From UMGS1994 sp944386155 (GTDB lineage: Bacteria > Bacillota > Clostridia > TANB77 > CAG-508), in contig OZ006973.1 in the NCBI GenBank assembly GCA_963931085.1, positions 868,001 through 932,000 on the forward strand: 64,000 nt of DNA, read 5' to 3'. Every line of letters begins with the position of its first letter. Position 1 is the first letter of the stretch. The notes under the pieces were generated by a model, which was not told the DNA's origin, made no database searches, and was given only the letters and a program-made list of their open reading frames with translations. Below, one piece after another: positions 9,203-17,919 of the stretch. The translations under genes and the position numbers were made by a program.

Positions 9203-11956
9203 ATGGGAAAGATTTTTAAATCATATAGTGAAAGAGAAGTAAAAAGATTAAAGCCGATTGTTGATAAAATCAATGCTTTAGAGCCAGAAATGGAAAAACT
9301 TTCTGACAGAGAATTAAGTGCTAAAACTCCATATTTTAAGGAAAGATTAGCAAATGGTGAGTCTTTAGATGACATATTACCTGAAGCTTTTGCAGTAGTT
9401 AGAGAAGCTTCAAAAAGAGTTCTTGGATTAAGACATTTTGATGTTCAATTAATTGGTGGTATTATATTACACCAAGGTAGAATTGCTGAGATGAAAACTG
9501 GTGAAGGAAAAACTTTAGTTGCAACTTTACCATTATACTTAAATGCTTTAACAGGAAAAGGTACACACCTAATTACAGTTAATGATTATTTAGCTAAATA
9601 TCAAGGTGAAATGATGGGAAAAGTATATAAGTTTTTAGGACTTTCTGTAGGGTTAGTTTTAAGTAGAATGAACTCTCAAGAAAAGCAAAAAGCTTATGCT
9701 GCTGATATTACTTATGGTACAAATAATGAATTTGGATTTGATTACTTAAGAGATAATATGGTTATAAGAAAAGAACAAATGGTTCAAAGAGAGTTAAATT
9801 ATGCTATTGTCGATGAGGTTGATAGTATTTTAATAGATGAAGCAAGAACTCCACTTATTATTTCTGGTAGAGCTAACAAATCATCAGATATATATAGACA
9901 AGCAAATAATTTTGTAAAGAAATTACAAGCTAAAATTATAGTTGAAGAAGATGTAAAAGATGAAGCACAAGCTGAAGATAATGAGAAATACGATTATATA
10001 GTAGATTTAAAAGCAAAAACAGCTTCACTTACACAAAAAGGTATTAAAAAAGCTGAAGAGTTCTTTGGACTTGATAATTATAATGACTTAGATAACTCTG
10101 AAATAGTTCATAGTGTAAATCAAGCTTTAAAAGCTCATGGAGTTATGAAAAAAGATACTGATTATATCGTTCAAAATGGAGAAGTACTAATAGTTGACGA
10201 GTTTACAGGTAGAATTATGTACGGTAGAAGATATAATGCAGGACTACATCAAGCAATTGAAGCTAAAGAAAATGTTAAAATAGCCGATGAACAAAAAACA
10301 TTAGCAACAATTACATTCCAAAATTATTTTAGAATGTATAATAAACTTGCAGGTATGACTGGTACTGCAAAAACAGAGGAAAATGAATTTAGAGAGATTT
10401 ATAATCTTGACGTTGTTGTTATTCCAACTAATAAACCAGTTATAAGAATAGATAGAAATGATGTTATATATAAAAATGAAAAAGCAAAATTTAATGCTGT
10501 AGTTAGAGATGTTTTAGAATCTCATAAAAAAGGTCAACCAGTTTTAGTAGGTACTGTATCAGTTGATAAGTCAGAAAGACTAAGTTCACTTTTAAGTAAA
10601 GCTGGAATCAAACATGAAGTATTAAATGCTAGATATCATGAAAAAGAAGCTGAAATCGTTGCACAAGCAGGTAAACTTGGTGCTGTTACTATCGCTACTA
10701 ACATGGCAGGTCGTGGTACTGATATTATGCTTGGTGGTAACTCAGAATTTATGGCAAAACAAGAAATGAGAAAAATGGGATATTCAGAAGAAATGGTATT
10801 ACAAGCAAATTCTCATAATGAAACAATAGATGAAGAAGTTCTTGAAGCTAGAGCTAAATTTAAAGAATTAGAGGCTAAACATGCTAAAGAAATAGCAAAA
10901 GAAAAAGAAAAGGTTGTTGAAGCAGGTGGACTTAAGATAATAGGTACAGAAAGACATGAATCTAGAAGAATTGATAACCAGCTTCGTGGACGTAGTGGTC
11001 GTCAAGGAGATCCTGGTGAATCAAGATTCTATATCTCATTAGATGATGATTTAATGAAACTTTTCGGTGGAGATATGGTTACTAGAGTTTATAATAAATT
11101 AGGTGCTGATGAAGATATGCCTATAGCATTTAAACCTATAACTAAAGCTGTTGAATCTGCTCAAAAGAAAGTTGAAAGTAGAAACTTCTCAATAAGAAAA
11201 CATGTATTAAATTATGATGATGTTATGAATACTCAAAGAGAGATTATTTATAAACAAAGAAGAGAAGTATTAGACGGTGCAGATTTAAAAGATGTTATTT
11301 CTAAAATGCTAGACTTTACAGCAGAATCTGTAATTGATACTTATGAAGATGAATTAGATACAAAGAAAGATGTAGTTGAATTAGAATTACAAAACAGATT
11401 AAATATTGATGGTATTAAATCATTAGAAAAAGATAAGATAAACATTGAAGAAGTTTTAGAAGAAGTAAAAGAAAAAGCTCACAAGAAATATGAAGAAAAG
11501 GAAAATGAAATAGGTAAAGAACAATATAGAGAGCTTGAAAGAATTATAATGCTAAAAGTAGTAGATGAAAAATGGATGGATCATATAGATTCTATGGATG
11601 CTTTAAAAGATGGTATTGGACTTAGAGCTTATGGTCAAAAAGATCCAGTTGCACAATATAGAATTGAAGGATTTGAAATGTTCGATGCTATGATAAATGA
11701 TATTAAACTTGATGTTTCAAAACTAGTACTTTCAGTAAAGAAAAGAGAAGGATATGAAAGAAGAGCAACAGCAAGAGTTACATCAGAAGGAAGAGAAAGT
11801 ATCGAAGGTATAATCGATCCAGAAGCTACTCAAAAAGAAAGAGAAAAAGTAGTTAAAGCTCCAATAGTAAATGATGGACCTAAAGTTGGAAGAAATGATC
11901 CATGTCCATGTGGAAGTGGCAAAAAGTATAAAAACTGTTGTGGAAAAAACGCATAA
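9203..11956 (+). CDS. secA: Protein translocase ATPase SecA
   Basis: Drives preprotein export through SecYEG. Walker A in MKTGEGKTLVA, helicase motif VDEVDSILIDEA, preprotein cross-linking and helical scaffold regions, GTERHESRRIDNQLRGRSGRQGD, and the C-terminal zinc motif CPCGSGKKYKNCCG are all present. About 917 aa, standard for a full SecA. I place the start at 9203 because AGGAGG lies 8 bases upstream. Arg codons here are AGA and some CGT, never CGG. Confidence 0.97.
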   Translation: MGKIFKSYSEREVKRLKPIVDKINALEPEMEKLSDRELSAKTPYFKERLANGESLDDILPEAFAVVREASKRVLGLRHFDVQLIGGIILHQGRIAEMKTGEGKTLVATLPLYLNALTGKGTHLITVNDYLAKYQGEMMGKVYKFLGLSVGLVLSRMNSQEKQKAYAADITYGTNNEFGFDYLRDNMVIRKEQMVQRELNYAIVDEVDSILIDEARTPLIISGRANKSSDIYRQANNFVKKLQAKIIVEEDVKDEAQAEDNEKYDYIVDLKAKTASLTQKGIKKAEEFFGLDNYNDLDNSEIVHSVNQALKAHGVMKKDTDYIVQNGEVLIVDEFTGRIMYGRRYNAGLHQAIEAKENVKIADEQKTLATITFQNYFRMYNKLAGMTGTAKTEENEFREIYNLDVVVIPTNKPVIRIDRNDVIYKNEKAKFNAVVRDVLESHKKGQPVLVGTVSVDKSERLSSLLSKAGIKHEVLNARYHEKEAEIVAQAGKLGAVTIATNMAGRGTDIMLGGNSEFMAKQEMRKMGYSEEMVLQANSHNETIDEEVLEARAKFKELEAKHAKEIAKEKEKVVEAGGLKIIGTERHESRRIDNQLRGRSGRQGDPGESRFYISLDDDLMKLFGGDMVTRVYNKLGADEDMPIAFKPITKAVESAQKKVESRNFSIRKHVLNYDDVMNTQREIIYKQRREVLDGADLKDVISKMLDFTAESVIDTYEDELDTKKDVVELELQNRLNIDGIKSLEKDKINIEEVLEEVKEKAHKKYEEKENEIGKEQYRELERIIMLKVVDEKWMDHIDSMDALKDGIGLRAYGQKDPVAQYRIEGFEMFDAMINDIKLDVSKLVLSVKKREGYERRATARVTSEGRESIEGIIDPEATQKEREKVVKAPIVNDGPKVGRNDPCPCGSGKKYKNCCGKNA

Positions 11957-12043
11957 ATAAAGGAAAAATCAATATTAATAAAAGTAAAATTGGTTCGGAT
12001 TTTTATGAAATATCCATCAAATATTAAAAATATGTAGTAAAAT

Positions 12044-12084
12044 AAGGGTGTGAACAAGTATCTAATTTGTTGACACCCTTTAAT
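12044..12084 (+). terminator. Hairpin after secA
   Basis: AAGGGTGT-AACAA / TTGTT-ACACCCTT with one mismatch, then TTTAATTTAA. Probably the secA terminator. It also contains TTGACA, but no -10 at proper spacing was found. Confidence 0.55.
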
Positions 12085-12108
12085 TTAATAGAATGGAGGG
12101 AATAATTA

Positions 12109-12996
12109 TTGAAAAAAGATTTAGTAACAACAGAAATAGTTGTTAAAGAAAATAAAGTTGGAATATTAAGCGTAGGAAATGTTAATTATATTTCATTAAC
12201 AGACTTAGCAAGGTATCAAAATTCAAGTGATCCATCTTTTACAGTAAAGAACTGGTTAAGAAGAATTAATACAATAGATTATATTGGTTTGTGGGAAGAG
12301 ATCCATAACCAAGATTTTAATTTGGTCGAATTCGACCAAATTAAAACTGAGTATGGCAGAAACTCATTTGCCATGTCCCCAACACAATGGATAAAAAGAA
12401 CTAATGCCATAGGTATTATTTCAAAAGGTGGAAGATATAGTATAGGAACTTTTGCTCATCCAGATATTGCTTTTGAATTTGCAAGTTGGCTATCACCAGA
12501 GTTTAAATTATACTTAATAACTGAATTTGAAAGATTAAAAGCAAATGAAGCATATCAAGAAAAGATAGATTGGCAAGCCAACAGAATATTAGCAAAGTTA
12601 AACTATGTAGTTCATACAGATGCCGTTAAAGCTTATATAGTTCCAACACTGACAGATGCACAAAAGAAATTTGTTTATGCAGAAGAAGCTGATGTTTTAA
12701 ATGTGGCTCTATTTGGTATGACAGCAAAAGAATGGAGAGAAAGTAATCCAGAACTTGCTAAAAATGGAAATATTAGAGACTATACTGATTTACTTCATTT
12801 AGTAATATTAAATAACTTGGAAAATACAAATGCTGAATTAATAGAAGCCAAAGTTCCACAAAATGAAAGATTAGTTAGACTTAATAATTCCGCAAGAAGA
12901 CAAATGAAAGTTTTAAAAGATAATAAAACCATTAAGGATTTAGAATTGTTGCAAAAACAAGTTAATGAAGATAATAATTTAATAGCTAATCAATAA
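12109..12996 (+). CDS. KilA-N domain protein
   Basis: 295 residues. The N-terminal half matches KilA-N: YISLTDLARYQ, VKNWLRRINTIDYIGLWEE, SPTQWIKRTNAIGIISKGGRYSIGTFAHPDIAFEFASWLSPEFKLYLITEFERLK. KilA-N is a putative DNA-binding fold common in phages and prophage remnants. The C-terminal half is helical and of the type found in bacterial KilA-N proteins (AQKKFVYAEEADVLNVALFGMTAKEW). TTG start with a GGAGGG ribosome site. Flanked by terminators on both sides, so a single-gene unit; likely a domesticated or mobile accessory gene. Confidence 0.85.
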   Translation: MKKDLVTTEIVVKENKVGILSVGNVNYISLTDLARYQNSSDPSFTVKNWLRRINTIDYIGLWEEIHNQDFNLVEFDQIKTEYGRNSFAMSPTQWIKRTNAIGIISKGGRYSIGTFAHPDIAFEFASWLSPEFKLYLITEFERLKANEAYQEKIDWQANRILAKLNYVVHTDAVKAYIVPTLTDAQKKFVYAEEADVLNVALFGMTAKEWRESNPELAKNGNIRDYTDLLHLVILNNLENTNAELIEAKVPQNERLVRLNNSARRQMKVLKDNKTIKDLELLQKQVNEDNNLIANQ

Positions 12997-13028
12997 AAAT
13001 TCTCTGACTAAGTCGGAGAATTTTTATT
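12995..13028 (+). terminator. Terminator after KilA-N gene
   Basis: AAAAATTCTCTGAC / GTCGGAGAATTTTT with TAA loop and one G-T pair, followed by T-rich sequence. Confidence 0.85.
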
Positions 13029-13087
13029 GAGTTTAAAGTAGTAATGTGATATATATTAATATCATATAAGAATTGGAGGTAAATAAT

Positions 13088-13792
13088 ATTAAATTGCTAT
13101 CAGCTGTAATTGTGTTTAATGTATTAATTTTTATATATCAAATAATTATTGAAGTATTTTCTGCTATATTTAGAATAGAAGGAATTCAAATAGATAAAGC
13201 AAGATTTCAAGTAATTTCTATTTTAACTGGAACAGGATTTACAACTAATGAAAGTGAACTTATGGTATCAACAAAAAGAAGAAGAAAAATAACACAAATA
13301 ATGATATTACTTAGTTATTTGTTTAATATTTCAATAGTATCAACTATTGTAAATATTTTTATTTCAGGGAATGATACTTCTTTAAAAGAATTATTAATAT
13401 GCATTCTATTAACAGTAATAAATATAATTTTATTAGTATGCCTTAATAAGTCTACTAAAATAAGAAAATTATTTGATAATATAATTATTAAAATAGATAA
13501 TAAAAGAAAATATAAGAAAATAAATCCAATAGCTATATATGATTATTATGGAAATAAAGTAATTGCAGAAATTAACATTACAAATCTGAATAAAAAAATA
13601 AAAGATTTGAATAATGAAATTTTGAAAAATAAATATAATATAGATTTATTAGTAATAAAAAGAAATGGTAATATAATATCTGAATTAGAAAAGAATATTA
13701 ATTTAAAAAATAAAGATGTTATTTTAGTTTTTGGAAATATAAAAACTATTAAAAAACTATTTAAAAGGAACAAAGAAATAGAGAATAAATAA
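13088..13792 (+). CDS. Membrane protein with TrkA-C (RCK_C)-like domain
   Basis: An N-terminal membrane helix, a conserved loop ARFQVISILTGTGFTTNESE that resembles a channel selectivity region, two further membrane segments (about residues 70-115), then a cytosolic domain ending NIDLLVIKRNGNIIS and KNKDVILVFGNIKTIKKLF, typical of TrkA-C ligand-binding domains of K+ channels and transporters. Start is uncertain: GGAGG at 13075-13079 points to ATT at 13088; TTG at 13073 (inside the ribosome site) and 13094 are alternatives. Probably ion transport; substrate not determinable. Confidence 0.65.
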   Translation: MKLLSAVIVFNVLIFIYQIIIEVFSAIFRIEGIQIDKARFQVISILTGTGFTTNESELMVSTKRRRKITQIMILLSYLFNISIVSTIVNIFISGNDTSLKELLICILLTVINIILLVCLNKSTKIRKLFDNIIIKIDNKRKYKKINPIAIYDYYGNKVIAEINITNLNKKIKDLNNEILKNKYNIDLLVIKRNGNIISELEKNINLKNKDVILVFGNIKTIKKLFKRNKEIENK

Positions 13793-14071
13793 CTAAATAA
13801 GTATAAAACATTTAATAGAAAGAAAGATAGATTCTTTTTTTCTATTTTTTATTTAAAAGAAATAAACATAAAGAGTTTACATCCAGAGGATTATTTTTTT
13901 ATGTATACGAAAAAATATAAAATGTAAAAAATAATAGAAATCAGGTTAATAATGTAAAATGTTGTAATGAAAAAGTAATGAGAATGTAATCATAAATATC
14001 TTTAAAATTATAGTGTTTATATATATGATATAGGTTTATACGAATGTATAATTTAAAGTAGAAAGAGGAGG
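13793..14071 (+). other. Intergenic, no gene seen
   Basis: Only a weak hairpin with T-run (about 13814-13850) and A+T-rich sequence. An AGAGGAGG ribosome site at its right end serves the broken surface-protein gene. Confidence 0.5.
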
Positions 14072-14076
14072 ATGAA

Positions 14077-14759
14077 ATGCGTAAGAGTAACAAAAGAAAT
14101 CGAATAAACAGAAAAACTTTTGCAATCATGTTTATTGTAATGATACTACAACTGTAACTTACTATTATGAAAAAATGAAATTTAACTTTAAGATTGATCA
14201 AAACATTACATCTCTTAAGATAAATGATAAAAAACAAAAAATAGATAATGGAAAACTTGAAAAAGTTGAAATTCATTCTAAAGAAATAGATGATTCTATA
14301 GCATATGTAACATATAAAGTTGTAGTTACAAATGATAGTGAAATAAATGGTGCTGCTCTTGTTAATATTACTTTACCTAAAGGACTTGAAGTTACAGAAG
14401 CTAAAGGATTCGAGAAAAAAGATGGAATTCTACAAAGAACAACTAAAGAATTAGAACCAGGAAAGAGTGAAACATATACTATTAAATTAAAATGGAATCT
14501 AAAGAAAGCTAAACTTGGAACTAGAACAAATATTGCAGAGATTAAAGAATCATATAATGCAGCTAATTTCGAAGAAACTACTTTAGAAGATAATGTTTCA
14601 GAAGCTCAATTAATAATTTCTGCATCTACTGGTAAAGCAATAAGTATTGCAACAACAATTTCTTTAATAACTCTAGTAATTATAGCACTAGGAATAATTA
14701 GAACTAAAAAAGTTTACTCAGGAAGAAGAGTTAGAAGAAAAAGAAATCACAGAAGATAA
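14077..14759 (+). pseudogene. Broken DUF11-type cell-surface protein
   Basis: A good ribosome site and ATG start a signal-anchor-like N-terminus (MRKSNKRNRINRKTFAIMF) that hits TAA after about 27 codons. In another frame, from about 14125 to 14759, lies the C-terminal part of a DUF11/CARDB-like surface protein: VVVTNDSEINGAALVNITLPKG, LEPGKSETYTIKLKW, DNVSEAQLIISASTGK, then a membrane segment and basic tail. The usual large ectodomain is missing. An internal deletion with loss of frame is the simplest reading. Unlike the CGG sites, no CGG is at this break and the middle of the protein is gone. Confidence 0.6.
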
Positions 14760-14798
14760 TAATAAAGATAATAATATAAATAAAATATCTTAGCTAAA

Positions 14799-14830
14799 AT
14801 AGAAGGATTAATATATCCTTCTATTTTTTT
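14799..14830 (+). terminator. Terminator after surface-protein remnant
   Basis: ATAGAAGGAT / ATCCTTCTAT stem followed by a run of seven T. Confidence 0.85.
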
Positions 14831-14956
14831 CTAATTTGTGGTATAATAAAAAACAGTATCTTTTGAAATAAGAGGATTATGATACTTATATTAAATACTT
14901 TAAACTAATAATCTTCGAACAAAGGAAACACTATAATATTTTTAAGGAGGCTTAGT

Positions 14957-16342
14957 ATGAATCTAAGAGAGAAAGTGTATCAGATGATACGGTTAAGGGA
15001 AGTGAAACATACAACTCTTAACCCTTATGGACCAGGCGTGGTGAGAATCCACCTAGTTCCACCAAAGTCTAGTTTAAAAGAAGCACCAAGCGTAGCTATT
15101 TTAAACGGGAAAGACATATTACCTTTAAAATCTGCATGGACAATTCTTATGTCAGAGTTCATAGATCAGATTAATCTGTATGATGGTCATGAGCTTACAG
15201 ATGATGACTTAAGAAATGTCTGTGAAAAGACAGTAAATAGGGTACATGAGATTTACAGAAAAACAGATGTAAAAAGAATACGGAGGGATCTAAAAAACAT
15301 TATCAAAACAATATGTCAAATAGCTTATGGAGAAAGTACTGATTTTGAGATTCCATACATGACGATTGGAGAGTATGCAAAATACATGAAAGCTCCACAT
15401 AGAATGGATCTCATGATTAGTAGTATGACAAAAGAAGGTAAGTGGCATTGTAATCAAAAATGTAGAAATTGTTATGCTGCTGGTCAATATAATGCAGAAG
15501 TAAAAGAACTTTCAACAGACGATTGGAAGGAAATTATCGTAATTTGCCAGGAGGTGGGAATTCCACAGCTTACATTTACAGGTGGCGAACCAACACTCAG
15601 AAACGATTTAGTAGAACTCATTGAATATTCAAGTTGGTTTGTTACAAGGCTAAATACTAATGGTCAGCTATTGTCAAAAGACTTGTGTAAGAGACTTTAT
15701 GATGCAAGTCTTGATAGTGTACAGATTACTTTGTACTCATATGATGCTACACGACATGAATACTTAACTGGAAGTCATAATGGCTTTTTTAGAACAGTAG
15801 AAGGGATAAAGAATGCGCTTGCTGCAGGGTTAAATGTAAGTGTAAACACACCACTTTGTAGAACCAACATGGATTATGTTAAAACTCTTGAATTCTTACA
15901 TGAATTAGGGGTTGAATATGTTTCTTGTTCAGGTATTATTTACACAGGAAATGCAAGAGACAAAAGTATTAGTTCTGCTCAAATGACTGAAACTGAGCTT
16001 TATGAGACATTAAAAAGAGCGACAGAATATTGCAAAAATGCTCACATGGAAATTGCATTCACATCTCCAGGACTTGTTTCGGAAGAAAAACTAAAAGAAC
16101 TTGGGCTTGAAATCCCATCGTGTGGTGCGTGCCTCAGTAATATGGCTATTGCACCTAATGGAGACGTAGTCCCATGTCAGAACTGGCTTGATACTAACTC
16201 ATCACTCGGCAATATACTAAAAGATCCATGGAAAAAGATTTGGAAAGCACCACTTTGTACTACTATAAGAGAATTCGCATCTCGGATGGAGTATAGATGT
16301 CCATTAAGAAATGGATATGAGGAAGGAGGTGCTGAAAAATGA
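14957..16342 (+). CDS. Radical SAM/SPASM maturase paired with a Cys/His-tailed membrane protein
   Basis: 461 residues. Radical SAM cluster motif CNQKCRNC (about residues 165-172), the TFTGGEPTLR strand, and a C-terminal SPASM-type region CGACLSNMAIAPNGDVVPC with further Cys near the end for an auxiliary Fe-S cluster. Such enzymes modify ribosomally made peptides or protein tails. The stop overlaps the ATG of the next gene, whose C-terminus is packed with Cys, the obvious substrate candidate. Codon use is unlike host genes: three in-frame CGG-Arg codons (near 14989, 15280 and 16281), more G+C. Own TATAAT at about 14841. Imported. Confidence 0.85.
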   Translation: MNLREKVYQMIRLREVKHTTLNPYGPGVVRIHLVPPKSSLKEAPSVAILNGKDILPLKSAWTILMSEFIDQINLYDGHELTDDDLRNVCEKTVNRVHEIYRKTDVKRIRRDLKNIIKTICQIAYGESTDFEIPYMTIGEYAKYMKAPHRMDLMISSMTKEGKWHCNQKCRNCYAAGQYNAEVKELSTDDWKEIIVICQEVGIPQLTFTGGEPTLRNDLVELIEYSSWFVTRLNTNGQLLSKDLCKRLYDASLDSVQITLYSYDATRHEYLTGSHNGFFRTVEGIKNALAAGLNVSVNTPLCRTNMDYVKTLEFLHELGVEYVSCSGIIYTGNARDKSISSAQMTETELYETLKRATEYCKNAHMEIAFTSPGLVSEEKLKELGLEIPSCGACLSNMAIAPNGDVVPCQNWLDTNSSLGNILKDPWKKIWKAPLCTTIREFASRMEYRCPLRNGYEEGGAEK

Positions 16343-17283
16343 CTAAAAGTAAAAAATCTTTAATTGCAACTTTGTTCATGCTAATTTGTCTAGTTTTAGC
16401 ACTTCCGACAGAAACATTTGCAAAAGAGCCACTCGATGAAATCCAGCAATATAATCTCATAGTGGATATGAGAAATGATGGAACGATGGATATTTCTTAT
16501 CATATTGAGTGGAAAGTGCTAGATGATGAATCTGAAGGACCTCTTGAATGGGTTAAAATAGGAATACCCAATAGTCATGTAGATGAGATAGAAGCTAAAA
16601 GCGATACAATTTCTGATATTAGCTATATGGCAGAGTCTGGAGATACCTTTGTTAGAGTCGATTTTGACAGAAGCTACAATGCTGGTGAAACGGTATGTTT
16701 CGATTTTTCAATTCATCAGTCATATATGTATGTTATTGACAAAGAAGACCATCTTTTAAGGTATTCGTTCACTCCAGGATGGTTTGATGAGATTGAAGTA
16801 AAAAATATTTCGATTCGGTGGAATGATTTTAATGTTATAAAATCAAATTCTGAGAATTTAGAAGGAGAGTATCTTGTCTGGCAGGCTTCACTTTCATTCG
16901 GCGAAAAATTGAATGCATCAGTTTCGTATAATTTAGATGCGTTTAATACAAATGAAGATGAGCAATATGTTGAAGGTGATGATGAAAAGATTCCTACAAT
17001 ATTGATTATAATTATTGTAATTATTTTTGCTGTAGTAGTTATATGTCTTTTATATGGAATTTTTATCAATGATGACTATGACAATCACAGCGGTTTTGGA
17101 GGAGGAAGTAGTTATCACACAACATATATCCATCACACTTCATGTGTTAGTCATTGCGCTTGTGTAAGTAGTTGTGCGTGTGCGTGTGCATGTGCAGGAG
17201 GAGGAAGAGCAGGATGTTCAAAAAAAGATTTTTACGGAACAAAAATTAAGTCTGATAAGCTTTTAAGAATACTTGATGAATAA
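16339..17283 (+). CDS. DUF2207-like exported membrane protein with Cys/His-rich C-terminal tail
   Basis: Signal peptide (about residues 5-28, ending ETFAKE), an ectodomain of the DUF2207 type, one membrane segment (about residues 217-240) and a cytosolic tail with Gly/His stretches, six CxC-spaced or nearby Cys (SCVSHCACVSSCACACACAG), then GGGRAGCSKKDFYG and a short end. The membrane topology leaves the Cys tail on the cytosolic side, where the neighbouring radical SAM enzyme acts. Tail modification, for example thioether formation, is inference. Contains one in-frame CGG-Arg; imported with its partner. A strong terminator follows. Confidence 0.8.
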   Translation: MTKSKKSLIATLFMLICLVLALPTETFAKEPLDEIQQYNLIVDMRNDGTMDISYHIEWKVLDDESEGPLEWVKIGIPNSHVDEIEAKSDTISDISYMAESGDTFVRVDFDRSYNAGETVCFDFSIHQSYMYVIDKEDHLLRYSFTPGWFDEIEVKNISIRWNDFNVIKSNSENLEGEYLVWQASLSFGEKLNASVSYNLDAFNTNEDEQYVEGDDEKIPTILIIIIVIIFAVVVICLLYGIFINDDYDNHSGFGGGSSYHTTYIHHTSCVSHCACVSSCACACACAGGGRAGCSKKDFYGTKIKSDKLLRILDE

Positions 17284-17304
17284 AAAAATTTAATAGTGTT
17301 ACCT

Positions 17305-17340
17305 GAGCTTGCGGGGGATTCCCCGCAGGCTCTTCTTTAT
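17305..17340 (+). terminator. Strong G+C-rich terminator of the radical SAM unit
   Basis: GAGC-TT-GCGGGG / CCCCGC-AG-GCTC with GATT loop, then TTCTTTAT. Confidence 0.9.
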
Positions 17341-17387
17341 ATAAAAATACCTTTAATCAAGTTAAAATCGAGAAGTATAACACAAAG

Positions 17388-17416
17388 TTGACATAAGTGA
17401 AACTACATGTTAAAAT
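17388..17416 (+). promoter_or_regulatory. Promoter of the T-box-argGH transcript
   Basis: TTGACA (17388-17393), 17-base spacer, TAAAAT (17411-17416). Confidence 0.75.
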
Positions 17417-17439
17417 AGTAGTGTAATAATTTTAAATAT

Positions 17440-17700
17440 TATAAATCGTTGATTGAGAGAGTAATGTATTATAAGATTATAGCGAGCTAGAACAGAGTGG
17501 AAGTCTAGTATTCAAGTAATATAATGAAAAGAACTCATGAGTGATTGTTGGAAATATATTTTAGAGTATAACAATTCGTAGGTCCTGCGTTAAAGGAATG
17601 AGTGGCAAATATTTATTAAATTTTGAAATTATCTATTTGCAACTAGAGTGGTACCACGATTTTTAAGCGTCTCTGGATTTAAAGAGACGCTTATTTTTTT
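17440..17700 (+). promoter_or_regulatory. T-box leader upstream of argGH
   Basis: Contains the T-box core AGAGTGGTACCACG (17645-17658) that pairs with an uncharged tRNA end, a stem I region with GAGAGAG and AGCGAGC...GTCTAGTA elements, and a terminator AAGCGTCTCT / AGAGACGCTT plus T-run (17665-17700). Controls argG-argH by tRNA charging. The specifier codon was not firmly resolved; AGA followed by A at 17530-17532 in the expected place would fit tRNA-Arg. Confidence 0.9.
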
Positions 17701-17801
17701 ATTTTAAAAACTAAAACTGATTTTATTAATACAATTTAATTAAATTTTAAATTAAAACTAAAAATAAAACTAATTAATTTACTAATGAAAGGATGATTAA
17801 T

Positions 17802-17870
17802 TTGAAACATGTTACAAAATACAAAAAATTTTATTATAGTGGATGGCCTAAACGAAGACAGATGTTTTAA
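17802..17870 (+). CDS. Short possible leader peptide between T-box and argG
   Basis: 22 codons from TTG (ATG at 17793 in frame gives 25), with AAAGG just upstream, ending SGWPKRRQMF. Two adjacent Arg codons (CGA AGA) near the end. It could be a translated leader or a chance frame; the Arg pair and its place before arginine genes make it worth noting. Confidence 0.35.
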   Translation: MKHVTKYKKFYYSGWPKRRQMF

Positions 17871-17919
17871 AAAATAAATAAAATATTTAAAATATTAATT
17901 AGTTTAGGAGGAATAAAAG

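Noticed and set aside
12044..12084. TTGACA here as the KilA-N gene promoter
   Set aside because: No -10 at 16-18 bases; the hairpin with T-rich end fits a terminator better.
14077..14759. Surface-protein remnant as a recoded gene
   Set aside because: The shift has no CGG, and the ectodomain expected for such proteins is absent, so deletion is more likely.
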